DNA of 64,000 nucleotides from Trissonchulus latispiculum (GCA_030248195.1 JASAND010023997.1:20258-84257); one strand, 5' to 3'; shown: positions 38,999 through 50,701, numbered from the stretch's first letter. Notes: a model not told the origin generated them from the sequence alone. A program made the numbers and translations.

Positions 38999-39500
38999 TA
39001 GGTACTTTAAGGTAAAATGAAATTTCAAGGTCACATAAGCAATTACAATGACTTTAAGACTAATTCAAGCCACTTATGACAAGTAATTATTACCAGACAG
39101 CTTTTAACCCCACCAGGGACCACAACTATTAGCTAGGTGTGCCAGAAACTGCTTAGGAAATGTACAACACTTAAAGTCAAGGTAATTCACTTTTTAACAA
39201 AAGGGTAGAGTAGAGTAGTTAAAATTAACTCTTCCAGATTGGGCTAGGAAATGCCACTCAAGCTTTTACTTTCGCTCTCTTAGCTTCTTCGTCTTTACTT
39301 CTTTCTCACACACAGATTTAGTTAACTTTAATTCGTTTAATGCTTTTCTGAAATCTCCACCAAGGTCAACTGGATTCATTCAAGTCTAATATGTTCTCAG
39401 ATCCGAACCCGAAATCAGCGAACAATGCTGGAATCCGATGAAAGATGTCCTTTTCCAGTTTACACCAAAATTTAAATTTGAAATTTATAATAAATTTCAG
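38999..39500. other. Intron sequence between Polinton end and ABCA exon
   Basis: Non-coding, with a pyrimidine-rich and AT-rich run leading to the acceptor taaatttcag at 39491-39500. No ABCA exon was found between the Polinton and 39501, nor upstream of the Polinton within the window. Confidence 0.5.
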
Positions 39501-40793
39501 ATTCGGCGGTGGTTATACGGTCATTTTGAAATTGGGTTGTGCGGAGCCCAAGGTCAGCGAAGCCTCCGAATTTCTGGAAACCACTTTTCCCGGAGCCCAG
39601 AAACAGGAAGTGCATCTCAATCGAGTTCAGTACCTTCTACCGACAGAGAACGTTAAGGTCGGCGACATTTTCCAGGCCCTTCATGATTCCCACGGCAGGT
39701 TGAACATTGAAGACTTTATGGTGACCCAAACAACACTGGATCAGGTAGCGTTAGTGACCCATTTTTTCTCAGAGCCAAAAGTTGAGTTTTGTTGTGCTAT
39801 AATATACATATACGTACATAGATGGAAATCAATTCAGAATGGTGGAAGTCAGTGTTAAGTTCCAGTATGAAATAGAGGAAAGCTTTGTGTTATTATACCA
39901 AATCCAAAGATATATATATATACAAAGCTTCCTATAGCAGTTTGTTCAATTAAAGTCTGCACACCATTAGTTTCGGAATGTATTTGATGGTTTTGGATTT
40001 TTTATTTTAGGTGTTTATCAGATTTGCCCAGCTACAACACACGGTTCCTCATACAAGTAAGTCACCTTCAAACGAGAGCTGTTGGGACTTCAGAAGAGCT
40101 TGGGTTTGGGGGTTTTGATTGTCCTCAAAAACTGGAACTCCACCTCAACCTCAAGAAGTAGCGTGTTTGTCTGCACAATGACAGAAAATCAAACTATATT
40201 TTGGCTAGTTTGTGTCTAACAAACATATTTACCAACAAACGTTAAGGAGAAGATAAGAAGTCAACGAAAATACGGCTCCTTTAGAAGCTTGTGCTAATTT
40301 TGGAAACAGACATATTCTTGTATTCCGGATCTGCCGCAGCACGATAGCAAACACCCTCACTCCCACTAGTTAAATCAGTTTTCAAACGATTGAACTTTAT
40401 ACTTGAAAATCCGTGTCATACTCTTATGTATTATGTACTCTTGCTTGCCAGAGCGGGCATTTTGTTTCAGCCGGTATTTGCTGCAAAAAGACCGTAGAAC
40501 TGAACGAATTGCATCTGCAGTATCAAGAGCAGCAGCAACAACAGCAACAGCAATTTCAGCAACCGCAACCTATTGCCCCATCCAATCCCAACCGATTCAC
40601 GGCCGGAAGTACTAACTCCAGTTCCAACAGTGAAACAACTCTCCTGTCCCAAAGTCCTAGTATTTCGTCGGGATCTGGATCTGGGTACACTGACGACTAC
40701 AAGGTCACCATATCGCTTGGGACAAGATCGAGCAGAAGTAGCCGTCTCTCTACCTCTACGGAAGCTTTTTCGACAGAAACCAGCATATACTAG
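39501..40793 (+). CDS. ABCA-class ABC transporter, last three coding exons
   Basis: Exons 39501-39744, 40011-40056 and 40471-40793 (stop) have matching phases (0 at the first junction, 1 at the second) and GT..AG borders. Exon 1 begins FGGGYTVILKLG and holds FLETTFPG, VQYLLP and LNIEDFMVTQTTLDQ; exon 2 continues VFIRFAQLQH. This is the C-terminal regulatory segment after the second nucleotide-binding domain of ABCA proteins (compare the IEDYSVSQTTLDQVFVNFA end of ABCA1). ABCA proteins move lipids across membranes. The final exon is low complexity (a Gln run, then Ser-rich) and probably cytosolic. The rest of the gene lies left of the window's recognisable exons; the Polinton may sit in its intron. 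Confidence 0.88.
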
Positions 40794-41280
40794 CCTAAAA
40801 GAAATCTTAAACTGTAGTTTAATACTATCACCACTTGACTGCTTATACTAATCCACTTGAGGCTCAATAAACATATTAATATCAATGGTTTACAGTTCAG
40901 ATTGATTTAAACTGAAGATCAAGTTAAAATTAGACTTTCCAAACTTCATCAGTCAGGCTTTTCCTTTTCTAATTCGAAGTTACTGTTAAAATTTCATGAG
41001 TCAAAATTTCGAAACGTTGCTTCTGTGACAGAATTCAGTTCAACCACTGGATACTGCACCACGTTTCGACTGTGCAACTTTTAATTATTCCAAAAATTCA
41101 GGTAAAACTGTAACTTTTGCAAAATAGGATCAATAAATGGACTAAAACGTAATTCCAAATTGAACCTACAGGCCTTAGGAAACGCCCTAGCTAAACCAAC
41201 TGCGTCTAGTCCCTTTATATATCGAATCGAAACACCATTCGTTTATTAAAGAACATTCTAGCTATCCTACACAGTATATA
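40794..41280. other. 3' UTR and downstream of the ABCA gene
   Basis: An aataaa is at 40865-40870 (gctcaataaacat), a plausible polyadenylation signal 72 bases after the stop. The rest is AT-rich with nothing recognised. Confidence 0.55.
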
Positions 41281-43172
41281 TGTCGTAGTACAGTAGATGA
41301 TTCAGTACAGTCACGGATTGTACTAGTACAGTATGTGATCCTACACTGAACTAGTACAGTGCGTGATTATCCTTAGCACAGTGCAAAGTGTAACAAAGAC
41401 GCAATGTATTCGTGGAACCTTCTTCATTGATGCTACAGCATGTTTGGAGCCAGAATAGAAGTTTTGATATTTAAATAATAACTATTTCATAGTTAAAACA
41501 GGGTTTTAATGTACATGCTAAAAGCAATTAATTTTTACACCCGTTTTAACGCTGTAAAAAGCGTACGTAATAAAGTGTAAAAATACGTATGTTAGCGTAA
41601 ACAATTTGTAAAAATGTTTCAACCCTAACAGTAACCTTGATAGCAACAAAATCTAACACTTTTTGCCGTTTTATGATGGAGTGCCGTTTTATGGCTCCAG
41701 CCACGATTAGACGCCTATAGACTCGTGTCGACGCGTCAAACCAATCAAAATGTTGGCTCGGGCAAACACTGCACAACATGCATCTTGTAATTTTTTGTAG
41801 GTTTAGAGAGCCTGAGAAATCGCTTAAAATGGTTAAACACGAATAAGTTCCGAAAAACGAAAAATTTTTTGTTTTGGGCAACGGCAAAAAATTAGTAAAA
41901 CGGGCCCGGGACGGGTCGGGCCTAACTTTTCACCTTACGGGCCGGGCCGAGGTTCAAAATTTTTTTTGAAGGCGGCCGGGCCGGGTCGGGCCGAGCAGAA
42001 ATTTGACGGGCGGGCCGGGCCTGAAAATTCAGGCCCGTGAAGGTCTCTATTACGCAGTATTCTTAACAGGGCATTTTAACAATCAAATATTTATTTAAGA
42101 GGGGGTCACTTTGGTCAAAAATCGATAGTCACGGATTTCGCTCATTTTCACACATATATGCCCCCATATGTTCACAAAAATAACTTAGAATATTAGCGTT
42201 CGAAATCAAACTGTGACAGAGTTATTCAGGTTCAAAGCCGGAAAACTTGAAAATTCTGGTGATGAGCCCTGCAAGGTCAGGTGGAGACCAAACGCTACCG
42301 AAAACAGGGTTAACAGATACATCAAATTAAAGCCTTTGCTAAGGTAATATTTAAGTTTGGTGATTTTTACCACATAATGAGTGAGAAATTATATATCAAA
42401 AGAATGTGAAAATTATGAAAAATGGCCATTTTTAGCAAAATTTGCTGTTTTTGTGGCAAGTTTTTTGAGCTTACTGTAGATGATAGAAAAACGCTAGTAC
42501 TTTCATAAGACGTAGTTTTATTCGTAGAGTGCAGCTAGGTATCTATTGGCAGTTTCTGTAGCTTTTGCCAATCGTTCAGGACAAGCAAAAGAGTCCTGTT
42601 TTTCATTGTCCAAAGATGGCAGATTTTCCAAAATTCTTACTTTAAAAATTCAAAATTCAAAGCCAAAAATCCAATACACAACAGAATCGCTTCAGAGGAG
42701 ACAGCTGCACTCTACAATATGTCCTTAATGGTTTTGAAAAGGTTTCAGAGCTCTGGCTCTTGTACAGCGAAAAAATTTTCTGCCACAAACGTTTTAACCT
42801 AACTTTTTCATTTTCCTATGTTTAACACATGTCGAGGTCACCTTTGAGGGCCTGTACAGAACGATAGAAGCAATATTTCACAAAACGCTCTTGTGTTGTT
42901 TCGCGGACCCAGGGGGACTACAAAATATGTGAAAATGATCAAAATCGGAGATGGTCGAAAAATCGGCAAAAAAGTGACCCCCCCCTTAAACATCTTACTC
43001 AGACCCCAAACATGCTGTTGCATTAGTGAAGAAGGTTCCATAAATACATTGAGTCTTTGTTACACTTTGCACTGTGCTAAGGCTGATCACGCACTGTACT
43101 AGTACAGTGTAGGATCACATACTGTACTAGTACAATCCGTGATTGTACTGAATCATATACTGTACTACGACA
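41281..43172. mobile_element. DNA element with about 175-bp terminal inverted repeats
   Basis: Left end tgtcgtagtacagtagatga and right end (complement) tgtcgtagtacagtatatga extend as inverted copies over 41281-41455 and 42998-43172 with about 10% mismatch. Sub-repeats actagtacagt give further palindromes in each arm. Flanks are tata on both sides, so a TA or TATA duplication. No transposase frame in the interior; a GC-rich segment at 41900-42055 (cgggccgggcc words, ending gtgaaggtctcta) looks like another small element. Class undetermined; Tc1/mariner-like is possible from the TA. Confidence 0.75.
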
Positions 43173-43365
43173 TATACACCACCACTGTTTAAAATAAATA
43201 ACATAGTTGAAACAGACAACAATAAGAAAAGTCCAAAGTTAACACAACAGCAAGAAAGGCGGGGAAAAGGCATAAAAACAAACGGAATGCCAAAAAATCA
43301 GTAATAAATATTTTAACACAACAATACAGATTTGGCCCAGCAAAGTATAGTTCACTTTCATTCAA

Positions 43366-43977
43366 CTACTGATTTCCCAGCCTATGTCCCGTCCCAGCAA
43401 AATGTTGCTGTCTTTTCTGTCGCAACTCTTCCGCCGACACAGAAGAAGTGCCAGCACTGGTGCTACCCCCAGACGAAGTAGACGGGCCCGGATTGCCCAA
43501 ACCTAGGCCTCCGGCAGGCCCAGGCTGGCCCGTCCTGGACCTGGTCCGCGGCGCGCCAGCGCCACTCTGGCCGATCAGGCTGCGCCAGGCCTCACGAGGA
43601 CTGTCAAACTGTGAGACATAGTTGACGGCAAACAGAATCCCCACCAGTAGGATGCCATTCCACCCAAATAGGGCCAGGGATAGCAGCAGGGCACAGGTGA
43701 CCAGGGGTTCCACGCTGCGGCCGGCCACCTGAAATCGGGGAAATCCCCAACTCAGCAGACGCTGATTCAGTGCAGCGAACAGGCTGATCGGGTTCTGTTG
43801 ACCGTAGCCCGGCCCGGCCAGTTGGGCATTGTGAGCCCGAAGGCGCTGCATCTGTTCAGGGGTTAGGTCACCGGCTGGTCCCGGCCCGGGCCCCGTACCA
43901 CTGCTGCTCAGACTTCCCCCTGAACCAAAGCCAAAACTACTGGCGGCGGCAGCGCTATTCGTAGGGTTGCGGGAAAC
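43366..43977 (-). CDS. Membrane protein with C-terminal p97/VCP-binding-type motif, last exon
   Basis: Minus-strand exon open from the acceptor (taattttag just above 43977) to the stop at 43366; the upstream in-frame codon is the TAG of the acceptor, so the exon boundary is sharp. About 203 residues: Ser/Gly-rich start, LTPEQMQRLRAHNAQL, a hydrophobic region PLVTCALLLSLALFGWNGIL followed by LVGILFAVNYV (one long or two short membrane segments), a Gly/Ser/Pro-rich linker and the end HFAGTGHRLGNQ. FAGTGHRLG fits the SHP box (F.G.G..LG) with which derlins, p47 and UFD1 bind p97. An ER-associated-degradation role is inferred. Earlier exons were not found. GC-rich compared with the neighbours. Confidence 0.65.
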   Translation of the reverse strand, partial: VSRNPTNSAAAASSFGFGSGGSLSSSGTGPGPGPAGDLTPEQMQRLRAHNAQLAGPGYGQQNPISLFAALNQRLLSWGFPRFQVAGRSVEPLVTCALLLSLALFGWNGILLVGILFAVNYVSQFDSPREAWRSLIGQSGAGAPRTRSRTGQPGPAGGLGLGNPGPSTSSGGSTSAGTSSVSAEELRQKRQQHFAGTGHRLGNQ

Positions 43978-45841
43978 CTAAAATTAAATAAAAATTAATT
44001 ATATAGTAGACAAAACAAAGAAATACCAAAAATTCCAGAACATATATATACAACATGCCAAAAACTGAGAGCCCCCAACCGTTGCCGAAAGAAATCTGCT
44101 TTATTACGACACCATAATACAGTAGCGTAGATACAAAAAATTTTCAGGGGGGGAACGGTTTGGACCGAAGTAGTTTAAAATTTTCTTTGCTGAACAATTG
44201 TATGAACACTACAAACAAAATTTTTATAAGGTTCTTAGCGTAAATCTAGTCAAGCGGGAAAAAAACCCACTTTCTCTTTCTTGGACCAGAACTTTCGACT
44301 GGTTTGGGCTAGCACGACTCTGATACTATATTTAATTGGGGTTTGCCCTAAGCTTTCGAATGAGGTATAGTTTGTCTCTCTAGGCACTGTCGTTATGGAG
44401 AAATTAAAGTTTTTCGTGTCGGGGAAAACCCCAATGCGATTCGCTCCGCTACGTGTTACAGGAAGGCTGCGTTATTACTTATTTTTGGAACTCAAAATTT
44501 CATGGAAAACTTAGGCCATACATTTTACACCCACTGCTATATATATATACTTCGTTTCTGTTCTCATCAGTTCATCTTATATTTAACTCTTTGCCTCCCT
44601 GACTTCCCTACCTGATCTAACGATCTCGCTCATGCTTACCCTACTGATCTAAAGACAAATTGATCGCCACCGACTTTGCTCAGCTCAACGATCAGTCCTC
44701 TGTAGATTCATGGTTCCAAATACGCCCAGTATTGTGGTCTCACTTCAGCCCCGCCTCTGACAACAACACCGCAATTTTCTACAACCTCGGATCTTCAAAT
44801 GATGTCCAGCCAATTCTGAATGCCCGACACGATAGAATGACGTTCTAAGGACCCTCTTCTTTATTGTGCAGCAACCATAACGCTAAGTTTACTTTCCAAC
44901 ATTTATATAATTTTTCTGACTGTCTTAGTTTCAGAACTAAACGTCGGGAGAATTGAGAAATTTTTAAAAGTATTAAATTTTATCATTGCTACAGACTAGA
45001 AGAATTGACGACTAGGGAAGGGAAGCGCCACACTGGCTACGTACACAGCTTGCCAGCTTAGGCTTGAAGTAAGGACACTAGGTTTCCGGTTGTTTTACTG
45101 TTAGGAAGTTGACGAAGTATCAATGCAACTACTCAGTTTGGCAGAAGACCCCTGTTACGTTTTGCAAATTTCATTTCCAGAACGGATCTGAAAGGTGGTC
45201 CTGAAAGATGATCCGGAAACCAGAAAGGATGGTAAATGTGTTCAATCTCAAATATGGCGCTAGCTGATTACAGCCTGCAGAACTCTGCCAATCGTCCCCC
45301 TCGACTATGCAGTGCTCTCTCCTCTGATCTGGCATCTCTGAATCTCATCCCTATGAAATCATCAAATTTAAACTCCATGACTGTTTTGTTTTGTTTATGA
45401 TGTTGTCTCTAAAGCTGGCACACTCACTGATCTTAGGTGAGCTGACTGGGGAGATAACTGGATGCTCTTCCCGTTTTGCAGCTCAAAACACGAAAGTTTC
45501 AAACTTGTCTGACGGCAGTCGCAGTCATCTTCTGTTTAAATAAAATGGTGCAGAAGCACCAGAATTCCCCCCTCCTCCCCAAATAATTCCTATTGTTTTA
45601 TCCGAGATTTGCAAGGAGTTGACCGCCTACAGGGGAAACCCTGAGGTGGAGCCAACGGGTGCGCACGAATGCAATGTCAGCAGCGTGTTCACTTCTGTTT
45701 CGACAGTAGCCTTGATGACGCCTCGGGTAATTGCATGCGGCAATTATTCAGTGCCAGATCTCTATAATCCTTCTCCCCTCAAAAATTCAAATTTGGATCT
45801 GGCACTACCCCTACAGGCGAAAGCGACTGGGGTGTGGCAAG
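43978..45841. other. Stretch without a recognised gene
   Basis: Includes the intron upstream of the SHP-motif exon (43978 onward, minus strand). A sequence starting cagtagcgtagatac at 44111 resembles a hAT-type end, but no matching partner was found. Frames at 44660-44848 and 45619-45957 have no domain. 45240-45400 reads as a short open frame (MALADYSLQNSANRPPRL) of unknown meaning. Confidence 0.45.
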
Positions 45842-46021
45842 TAGCGAAAAAAAAACCCCAATGCGGAAAAAACCCATCGGTGGGAAAAAACCCACCCGGA
45901 TTTTTTGCTGGAAGCGTGCCAGAACAAAATATTAACCACACGTATGTGTTTATTTAAGGTTTCCTGCTAATGGTTACAAAAATATTCAATTTTGAAAAAT
46001 GGGTTTTTCCCGCCAACTCTA
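45842..46021. mobile_element. Small element with GGGTTTTTTCCC-rich ends
   Basis: Starts tagcgaaaaaaaaacccc and ends gggtttttcccgccaactcta, with gggaaaaaaccc words inverted within; related to 57827-58124. A degenerate, non-coding TA-type MITE. Confidence 0.45.
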
Positions 46022-46072
46022 GGTCACCCCCAGGTCGCACCGGAGGGGTTAGAGCAGTGGGCATATATCATC

Positions 46073-46923
46073 ATGAAGCGCAACATGATACGCTTACTCG
46101 GCTTCGGGAGTACCTTGCCGCGGTGGCCGGGCAGAAACCATCGGGAAGATCCCAGGTCCATAAGGTCCTGTGGATTCCCCGGTGGCAACAAATGGCTCCC
46201 AACAACCCCCTGGCTCCTGGTCGGAGCTTTTCTCCTGGAACGGAGACCCCACAAATGGATGTCCCCAGAGGGACCCCGCCCACCCACTCTGGAATCGGCA
46301 GGGTTTTTGGGTGGAGACGCTGGTAATCCAGCCTACTGGCGTCTCATTCTACTATTGGCTGGAGACGTCGAGCGTAACCCAGGCCCCAAACCGGGGCCGC
46401 GGTGGCCATGTCCCGTATGCGGTGGCAACGCCAAAAGTAACTGCGTTCTCTGTGAAGCCTGCAATGGTTGGGTCCATCTCAAATGCTCAGGACTGCGCAA
46501 TCTCAAAACATATGCCAGGGGCTGGCTATGCCCAACCTGCCTACAATCAACTCCCCCTCCAACCGCCCTACAGGTGTCCGGCTCCAGCCCAATAGCTATG
46601 GCTGCTGCTGCTGCAGCCCCTGTCCCCCAACTACCCTCCATCCCCCCACCAACACAGGCACCGAATACCCCTCCCTCCAGCACCCAGTCAGACACTACCA
46701 GCAACCCGGACACTCGCCAAAGCAGGAAATCCCTTCGCTTCTGGCAGTGGAATGCTGGAGGGTACAACAGGAAGGCCGCCTGGATTGAGAAAACTATAAC
46801 GGATCTGGAAATCGACATCGCTCTAATTCAGGAATCTCACTTCACAGAAGCCTCCAGGCCCCCAAACCTCGCAGGCTTCTCTGCCGAATGGGAGAACGAC
46901 TGGCAGGGCAGCCGGGATGCCCC
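46073..46923 (+). pseudogene. LINE N-terminal region: 2A peptide, PHD-like finger, truncated endonuclease
   Basis: Open from 45992; the ATG at 46073 is within the element. The sequence LLLAGDVERNPGP (46352-46387 region, codons ending at 46387) is a full 2A motif at which ribosomes skip a peptide bond between Gly and Pro. Next is a zinc finger CPVCGG...CVLCEACNGWVHLKCSGL...WLCPTC of PHD type. A Pro/Ser/Thr-rich spacer leads to RFWQWNAGGYN and ALIQESHF, the first two APE-endonuclease motifs. After AGFSAEWENDWQG the endonuclease stops: its GDFN and SDH motifs are missing through an internal deletion. Confidence 0.85.
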
Positions 46924-48235
46924 CTAAAGGTGGTGGAGCACACGGTAGACCCGGGCCCTCAAAACGGAAGAACCGCAGCAACAGATTCAACTACAACAAG
47001 GCAGACTGGAACAAATTTCGACGCCTGCTGGCTGACAGACTCCGGCATGCACCTAGCCCCCGACATATCGGGGTCCACCGTGCTACCGAATTTTCACAGA
47101 AGCTGTCCTGGCAGCGGCGAAGAAGTCTATTCCGACACAGAAGCCTGGGAATCCTGTCCCTTGGTGGTGCCCTGAAGCCGAAACCGCAGTCCGTAGATGC
47201 AAGGAAGCCCGCAGGCGGGCTGCCAACGACCCGGCGGCCAGGCCACTGGTCACTGAAGCAAGAAGGGAAGCAGTAGACATCATCAATCGAGCGAAGAGAG
47301 CAGCCTGGCAGCGGTTTGCGGACGGCCTAACTGTCAAGACAGATTCATCCAGAGTGTGGAAAGTCATCCACTCCCTGGACGGAAAGAAAGCTGCCCAAAA
47401 TCAGGACTTAACCATGGTGCATGGGGACTCCACACTCGTCACGGACCGTCAGAAAGCGGACGCCTTCACGAAAGAATATGCGAAAACAAGCTACGTGAAG
47501 CTGGACAGAAATGGAAAATCCATGGCACGTGAAGCTAAGAAAAACCTCCGTCAGGGCTGCGGCTGCCATACCAACAATGGCAATGTCCTATGCAATAAGT
47601 ACACTATGCTGGAAATGGACAATGCCTTACAGCTTCTACAGACTAAGAAAGGAGTGGGGCCAGACAGCATTTCAAATGAATTGCTGAAGAATCTGCCTGC
47701 ACCGGCCAAGGATTACCTACTGGAGCTGTTTAATGAGTCCTGGCGCACGAAAAATGTCCCGCGACAATGGAAAGAGGCCACCATCATTCCAATATTGAAG
47801 AAAGGAAAACCTGCCAGTGCCATATCTTCCTATCGGCCTGTCAGCCTAACCAGCTGCACGGTGAAGCTGATGGAACGCATGATACAAGCCCGACTACAGT
47901 TCCACCTGGAATCAACAAATCAGCTGGACAGGCGACAGGCAGGCTTTAGAGGTCTGAGAGGAACAGAAGATCAGATCGGGAAGATAATTCAATCCATTGC
48001 GGATGGCTTTCAACGAAAGCCACCAGCTCAGCGCACAGTCCTGGCCCTAATTGACTTTGCCAAAGCCTTTGACACTGTCCTGCGCCCTGCCCTTCTGCTG
48101 AAACTGGGGCGATGTGGAGTCCCGATGTGCTGCGTGAAGTGGATCCACGAATTCTTATCTGACCGAAGAGGCAGTGTCAGGTTCAATGGAACCAAAGGGA
48201 AACGGAAGATTTTTTGGCAAGGAGTCCCCAGGGCT
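46924..48235 (+). pseudogene. LINE post-endonuclease linker and first half of RT
   Basis: The family continues in two frames: a linker with NYNKADWNKFRRLLADRL at about 46990, PVPWWCPEA at about 47155, then from 47354 the RT with QLLQTKKGVGPDSISNELLK, ATIIPILKKGK, SSYRPVSLTSC and RRQAGFRGLRGTEDQI (RT blocks 0-2), and ALIDFAKAFDTVLRPALLL with the first catalytic Asp (about 48050). At about 48225 GVP is followed by a shift: one C is missing from the run before caggg, and QGSVLSP continues in the frame of 48214-50061. Confidence 0.83.
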
Positions 48236-50061
48236 CAGTCCTGTCACCAACACTTTTTATTGTATTCATAAACGACATCCTGGAAGAACTTCCACAGGGA
48301 CTGGAAGCCAGTATCTACGCAGATGACCTTGCCCTGTGGACTTCCGACTCCGACCTGGCAAAGGCTGAAGAGAAACTACAAGCAGCACTGACAGCGATCG
48401 AGAAATGGTCGCTACGATGGAAGCTGAATATCAACACCGATAAATGCCAGTGCTGCATTTTCACAACACAGAACAGCCAAGCCAAACATATCCCTCAGCT
48501 AAGCCTATTCCAGCGGCCTCTTCCATATGATCCTAACCCTGTATTCCTCGGAATTACCTTCGACTGGAAGCTGAATTTCAACCAACACATCCGGAATCTG
48601 AAGGAACGCTGCATGCCCCGACTAGCCATACTAGGTGCTCTAAGCGGTCGACAATGGGGACCATCAAAAGAGGATCTGAGAATTATCTACATTGCCTACA
48701 TTAGATCACTGCTGGATTACAGTATGGGTTCATGGTACCCATCTGTCCCACCCAGCTGGGGAGAGCAGCTGCAGAAGATACAGAACACAGCTGCTCGTAA
48801 AATCACTGGCTGCCTCAGATCTACCCCCACTGACTACCTGCACCTAGAGGCCAACCTACCTCCTATCAAACTAAGAGCCGAAGAACTCACTGCTACCAGC
48901 TACCAGAAAGCTATCAGACTGCCAGAAGATAATCCACGGTTTGAAGCTGTGCAAGCAGAAGTGAGACAGCGGCTGAAAACTCAGGATTCCTGGAGAGAAA
49001 GAGGAAAGTCGGCGGCTAATGAGTGCGGCCTAAGTAATCTTCCGGTTGAACCTCTACGTCTACAAGCTTCCGGCGGATCGTACATCGCAGATGCCAATGC
49101 CGATTTCTCAGACTCCCTTACCCAACGACTGCCATCAAAACGGCTCTGCTCACCAGACGAACTCAAATGCGCCGCTATGGAAACTCTGTCACGCCTACCG
49201 CCTGCCAACCTGATCATCTGGACCGATGGTTCAGTCATGGACTCATGTCGAAACGGAGGGAGCAGTGCTGTTGTCTTCGACGGAAACGGTCACCAGCTGG
49301 CTAACCTCTCAGCGCCAGCCGGACTGCTCTGCTCGAGCTTTAGAGCGGAAATGAATGCAATCAGAATTGGACTGGAGTGGGCAGATCGGCGAAAGCCCCA
49401 ACGGCAAATAATTCGCCTATGCTCTGACTCCCAGTCCGCTGTTCGGCAACTCAGTGCTGGACCATTGGCTCAGAAACTAACAATTGCCATAGAAATCTGG
49501 AATCTCATCAAATCTCTGAGTGATGCTGGCAACCAGCTAACCTTCCAGTGGATACCCAGCCATGTGAGAATCACAGGAAATGATCTAGCCGATCAAGTTG
49601 CCAAAGAAGCATCTGAGATGGACCAAGCGGCCTGCGCCATCGACTTTACAACGGCTAAGGCTGCGGTAAAACGGCTGACACGAGGAAAAATCCAGGCGAT
49701 GAACGAGCGGACAAACTCAGACCAGATATTTCACAACAACAAGTCAGTGGACCCAAACCTCGAGTCCGGACTTACTCGCAGAGAACGCGTTACACTTTCC
49801 CAGTTGCGCTGCCACGGACACTCCTCAATCCTACGCAGTTACCAACACAGGGTGGGGCAGGCAGAGACTGATGTCTGCCCTGACTGTCAGGCCGAACCCG
49901 AGGACCTACGCCACCTCCTCATCAATTGCCCTATCCACGCCACCCGGAGGTCCCGGTGGTTCGGGCGAAGCCCGGCTCTAGATGTCCTTTCAAGGGTCCC
50001 TTCCCAGGTGATTGGCTTTCTCCGGGATGTGAGGCGGCTCCAGCTGCCTCAACCATATTGA
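48214..50061 (+). pseudogene. LINE RT second half, RNase H and zinc knuckle
   Basis: 615 residues open. PQGSVLSPTLFIVFINDI and IYADDLALW (catalytic YADD box) begin it, then FLGITFDWKLNFNQHI, RSLLDYSMGSWYP and the RT thumb. RNase H has IIWTDGSVMD (Asp), SSFRAEMNAI (Glu), LCSDSQSAV (Asp) and FQWIPSHVRITGNDLAD (His/Asp): a complete active site. The end carries a zinc knuckle, CPDCQAEPEDLRHLLINCP. The initiator Met of this frame is accidental; the frame is the RT continuation after a one-base deletion. Confidence 0.87.
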
Positions 50062-50130
50062 GCTCGCTCAGACGGTCCAGGATCAGAAGAAGAAGAAGAA
50101 GCGCAACAGATGCCCTACACATACATACAA

Positions 50131-50290
50131 TCCGCTTTGGTCTAGGTCTTTCCAGTAGTTCAGGGTGGCCAGACAAAGTTTGTCAAATTTCGGCACTTGG
50201 ACGGACCAAAATTTTCGAAAATTTCAAAGTTCCCAAAAATTTGCAGGGAAGCAGCGGGAGCGACAATAATGCAGCCCTGTCACCTTGGAC
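50131..50290. other. LINE downstream flank with CAGGGTGGCCA end
   Basis: At 50162 cagggtggccagacaaagtttgtc resembles a transposon terminus, but its partner end was not found. The MITE at 50291 is inserted into it (ccttggac, 50283-50290). Confidence 0.35.
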
Positions 50291-50693
50291 CAGGGGCGGA
50301 TCCAGGGGGGGGCAAAGGGGGGCGGCCGCCCCCCCCGTCGCGAGTCGAAGGTAGAAAAAATTAAGGAGAGAAAGAGGAAAAAGAGCAAAAAACCAAAAAA
50401 TTTCGCGCCTTCGGCGCGAATTTTCTACTTTTTAACCGCATATTTATTGCATTTGTGAAGAAAAAGCTTGAAATGCATCCGATTTTTCGGAGAAAATTAC
50501 CATTATTGCCTAAAAATGTCAACAATTTTAAAAATTTTGATCAGTTCTTCATTATAGAAAGAATTAAAGATCCGAGTACCAATTTTATTGCAAAAACAAA
50601 AAATTTCTTCAACTTCTGGGGGGCTCCGCCCCCAGACCCCCCTCTGTAAAAATTTTACCGCCCCCCCGTCACGAAATCCTGGATCCGCCAGTG
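50291..50693. mobile_element. hAT-like MITE, CAGGGGCGGATCC family, copy 2
   Basis: 403 bases with the same ends as 13309-13708 and the exact duplication ccttggac (50283-50290, 50694-50701). Internal sequence is almost identical to copy 1, including the palindrome TTCGCGCCTTCGGCGCGAA at about 50402. Recent activity of the family is implied. Confidence 0.92.
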
Positions 50694-50701
50694 CCTTGGA
50701 C

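Larger units (their letters stand above)
46022..50130 (+). mobile_element. Ingi/I-type LINE with 2A peptide, PHD-like finger and RNase H
   Basis: Order: leader with 2A peptide, Cys/His finger, start of an endonuclease, reverse transcriptase, RNase H and CCHC zinc knuckle. RNase H after RT plus N-terminal 2A is characteristic of the Ingi/I group. The endonuclease is internally deleted near 46915 and a one-base deletion breaks the RT near 48225, so the copy is dead. The 3' end has a short agaagaagaag tract (50084-50100). The 5' boundary is set by the small element ending at 46021; no target duplication was recognised. Confidence 0.85.

Noticed and set aside
45992..46326. Overlapping frames on both strands around the LINE start
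   Set aside because: Shadows of the GC-rich 2A-finger coding region; only the frame with the 2A and finger motifs is supported.
50162..50290. CAGGGTGGCCAGACAAAG as a third CAGGGT element
   Set aside because: No matching right end or target duplication found in the window.
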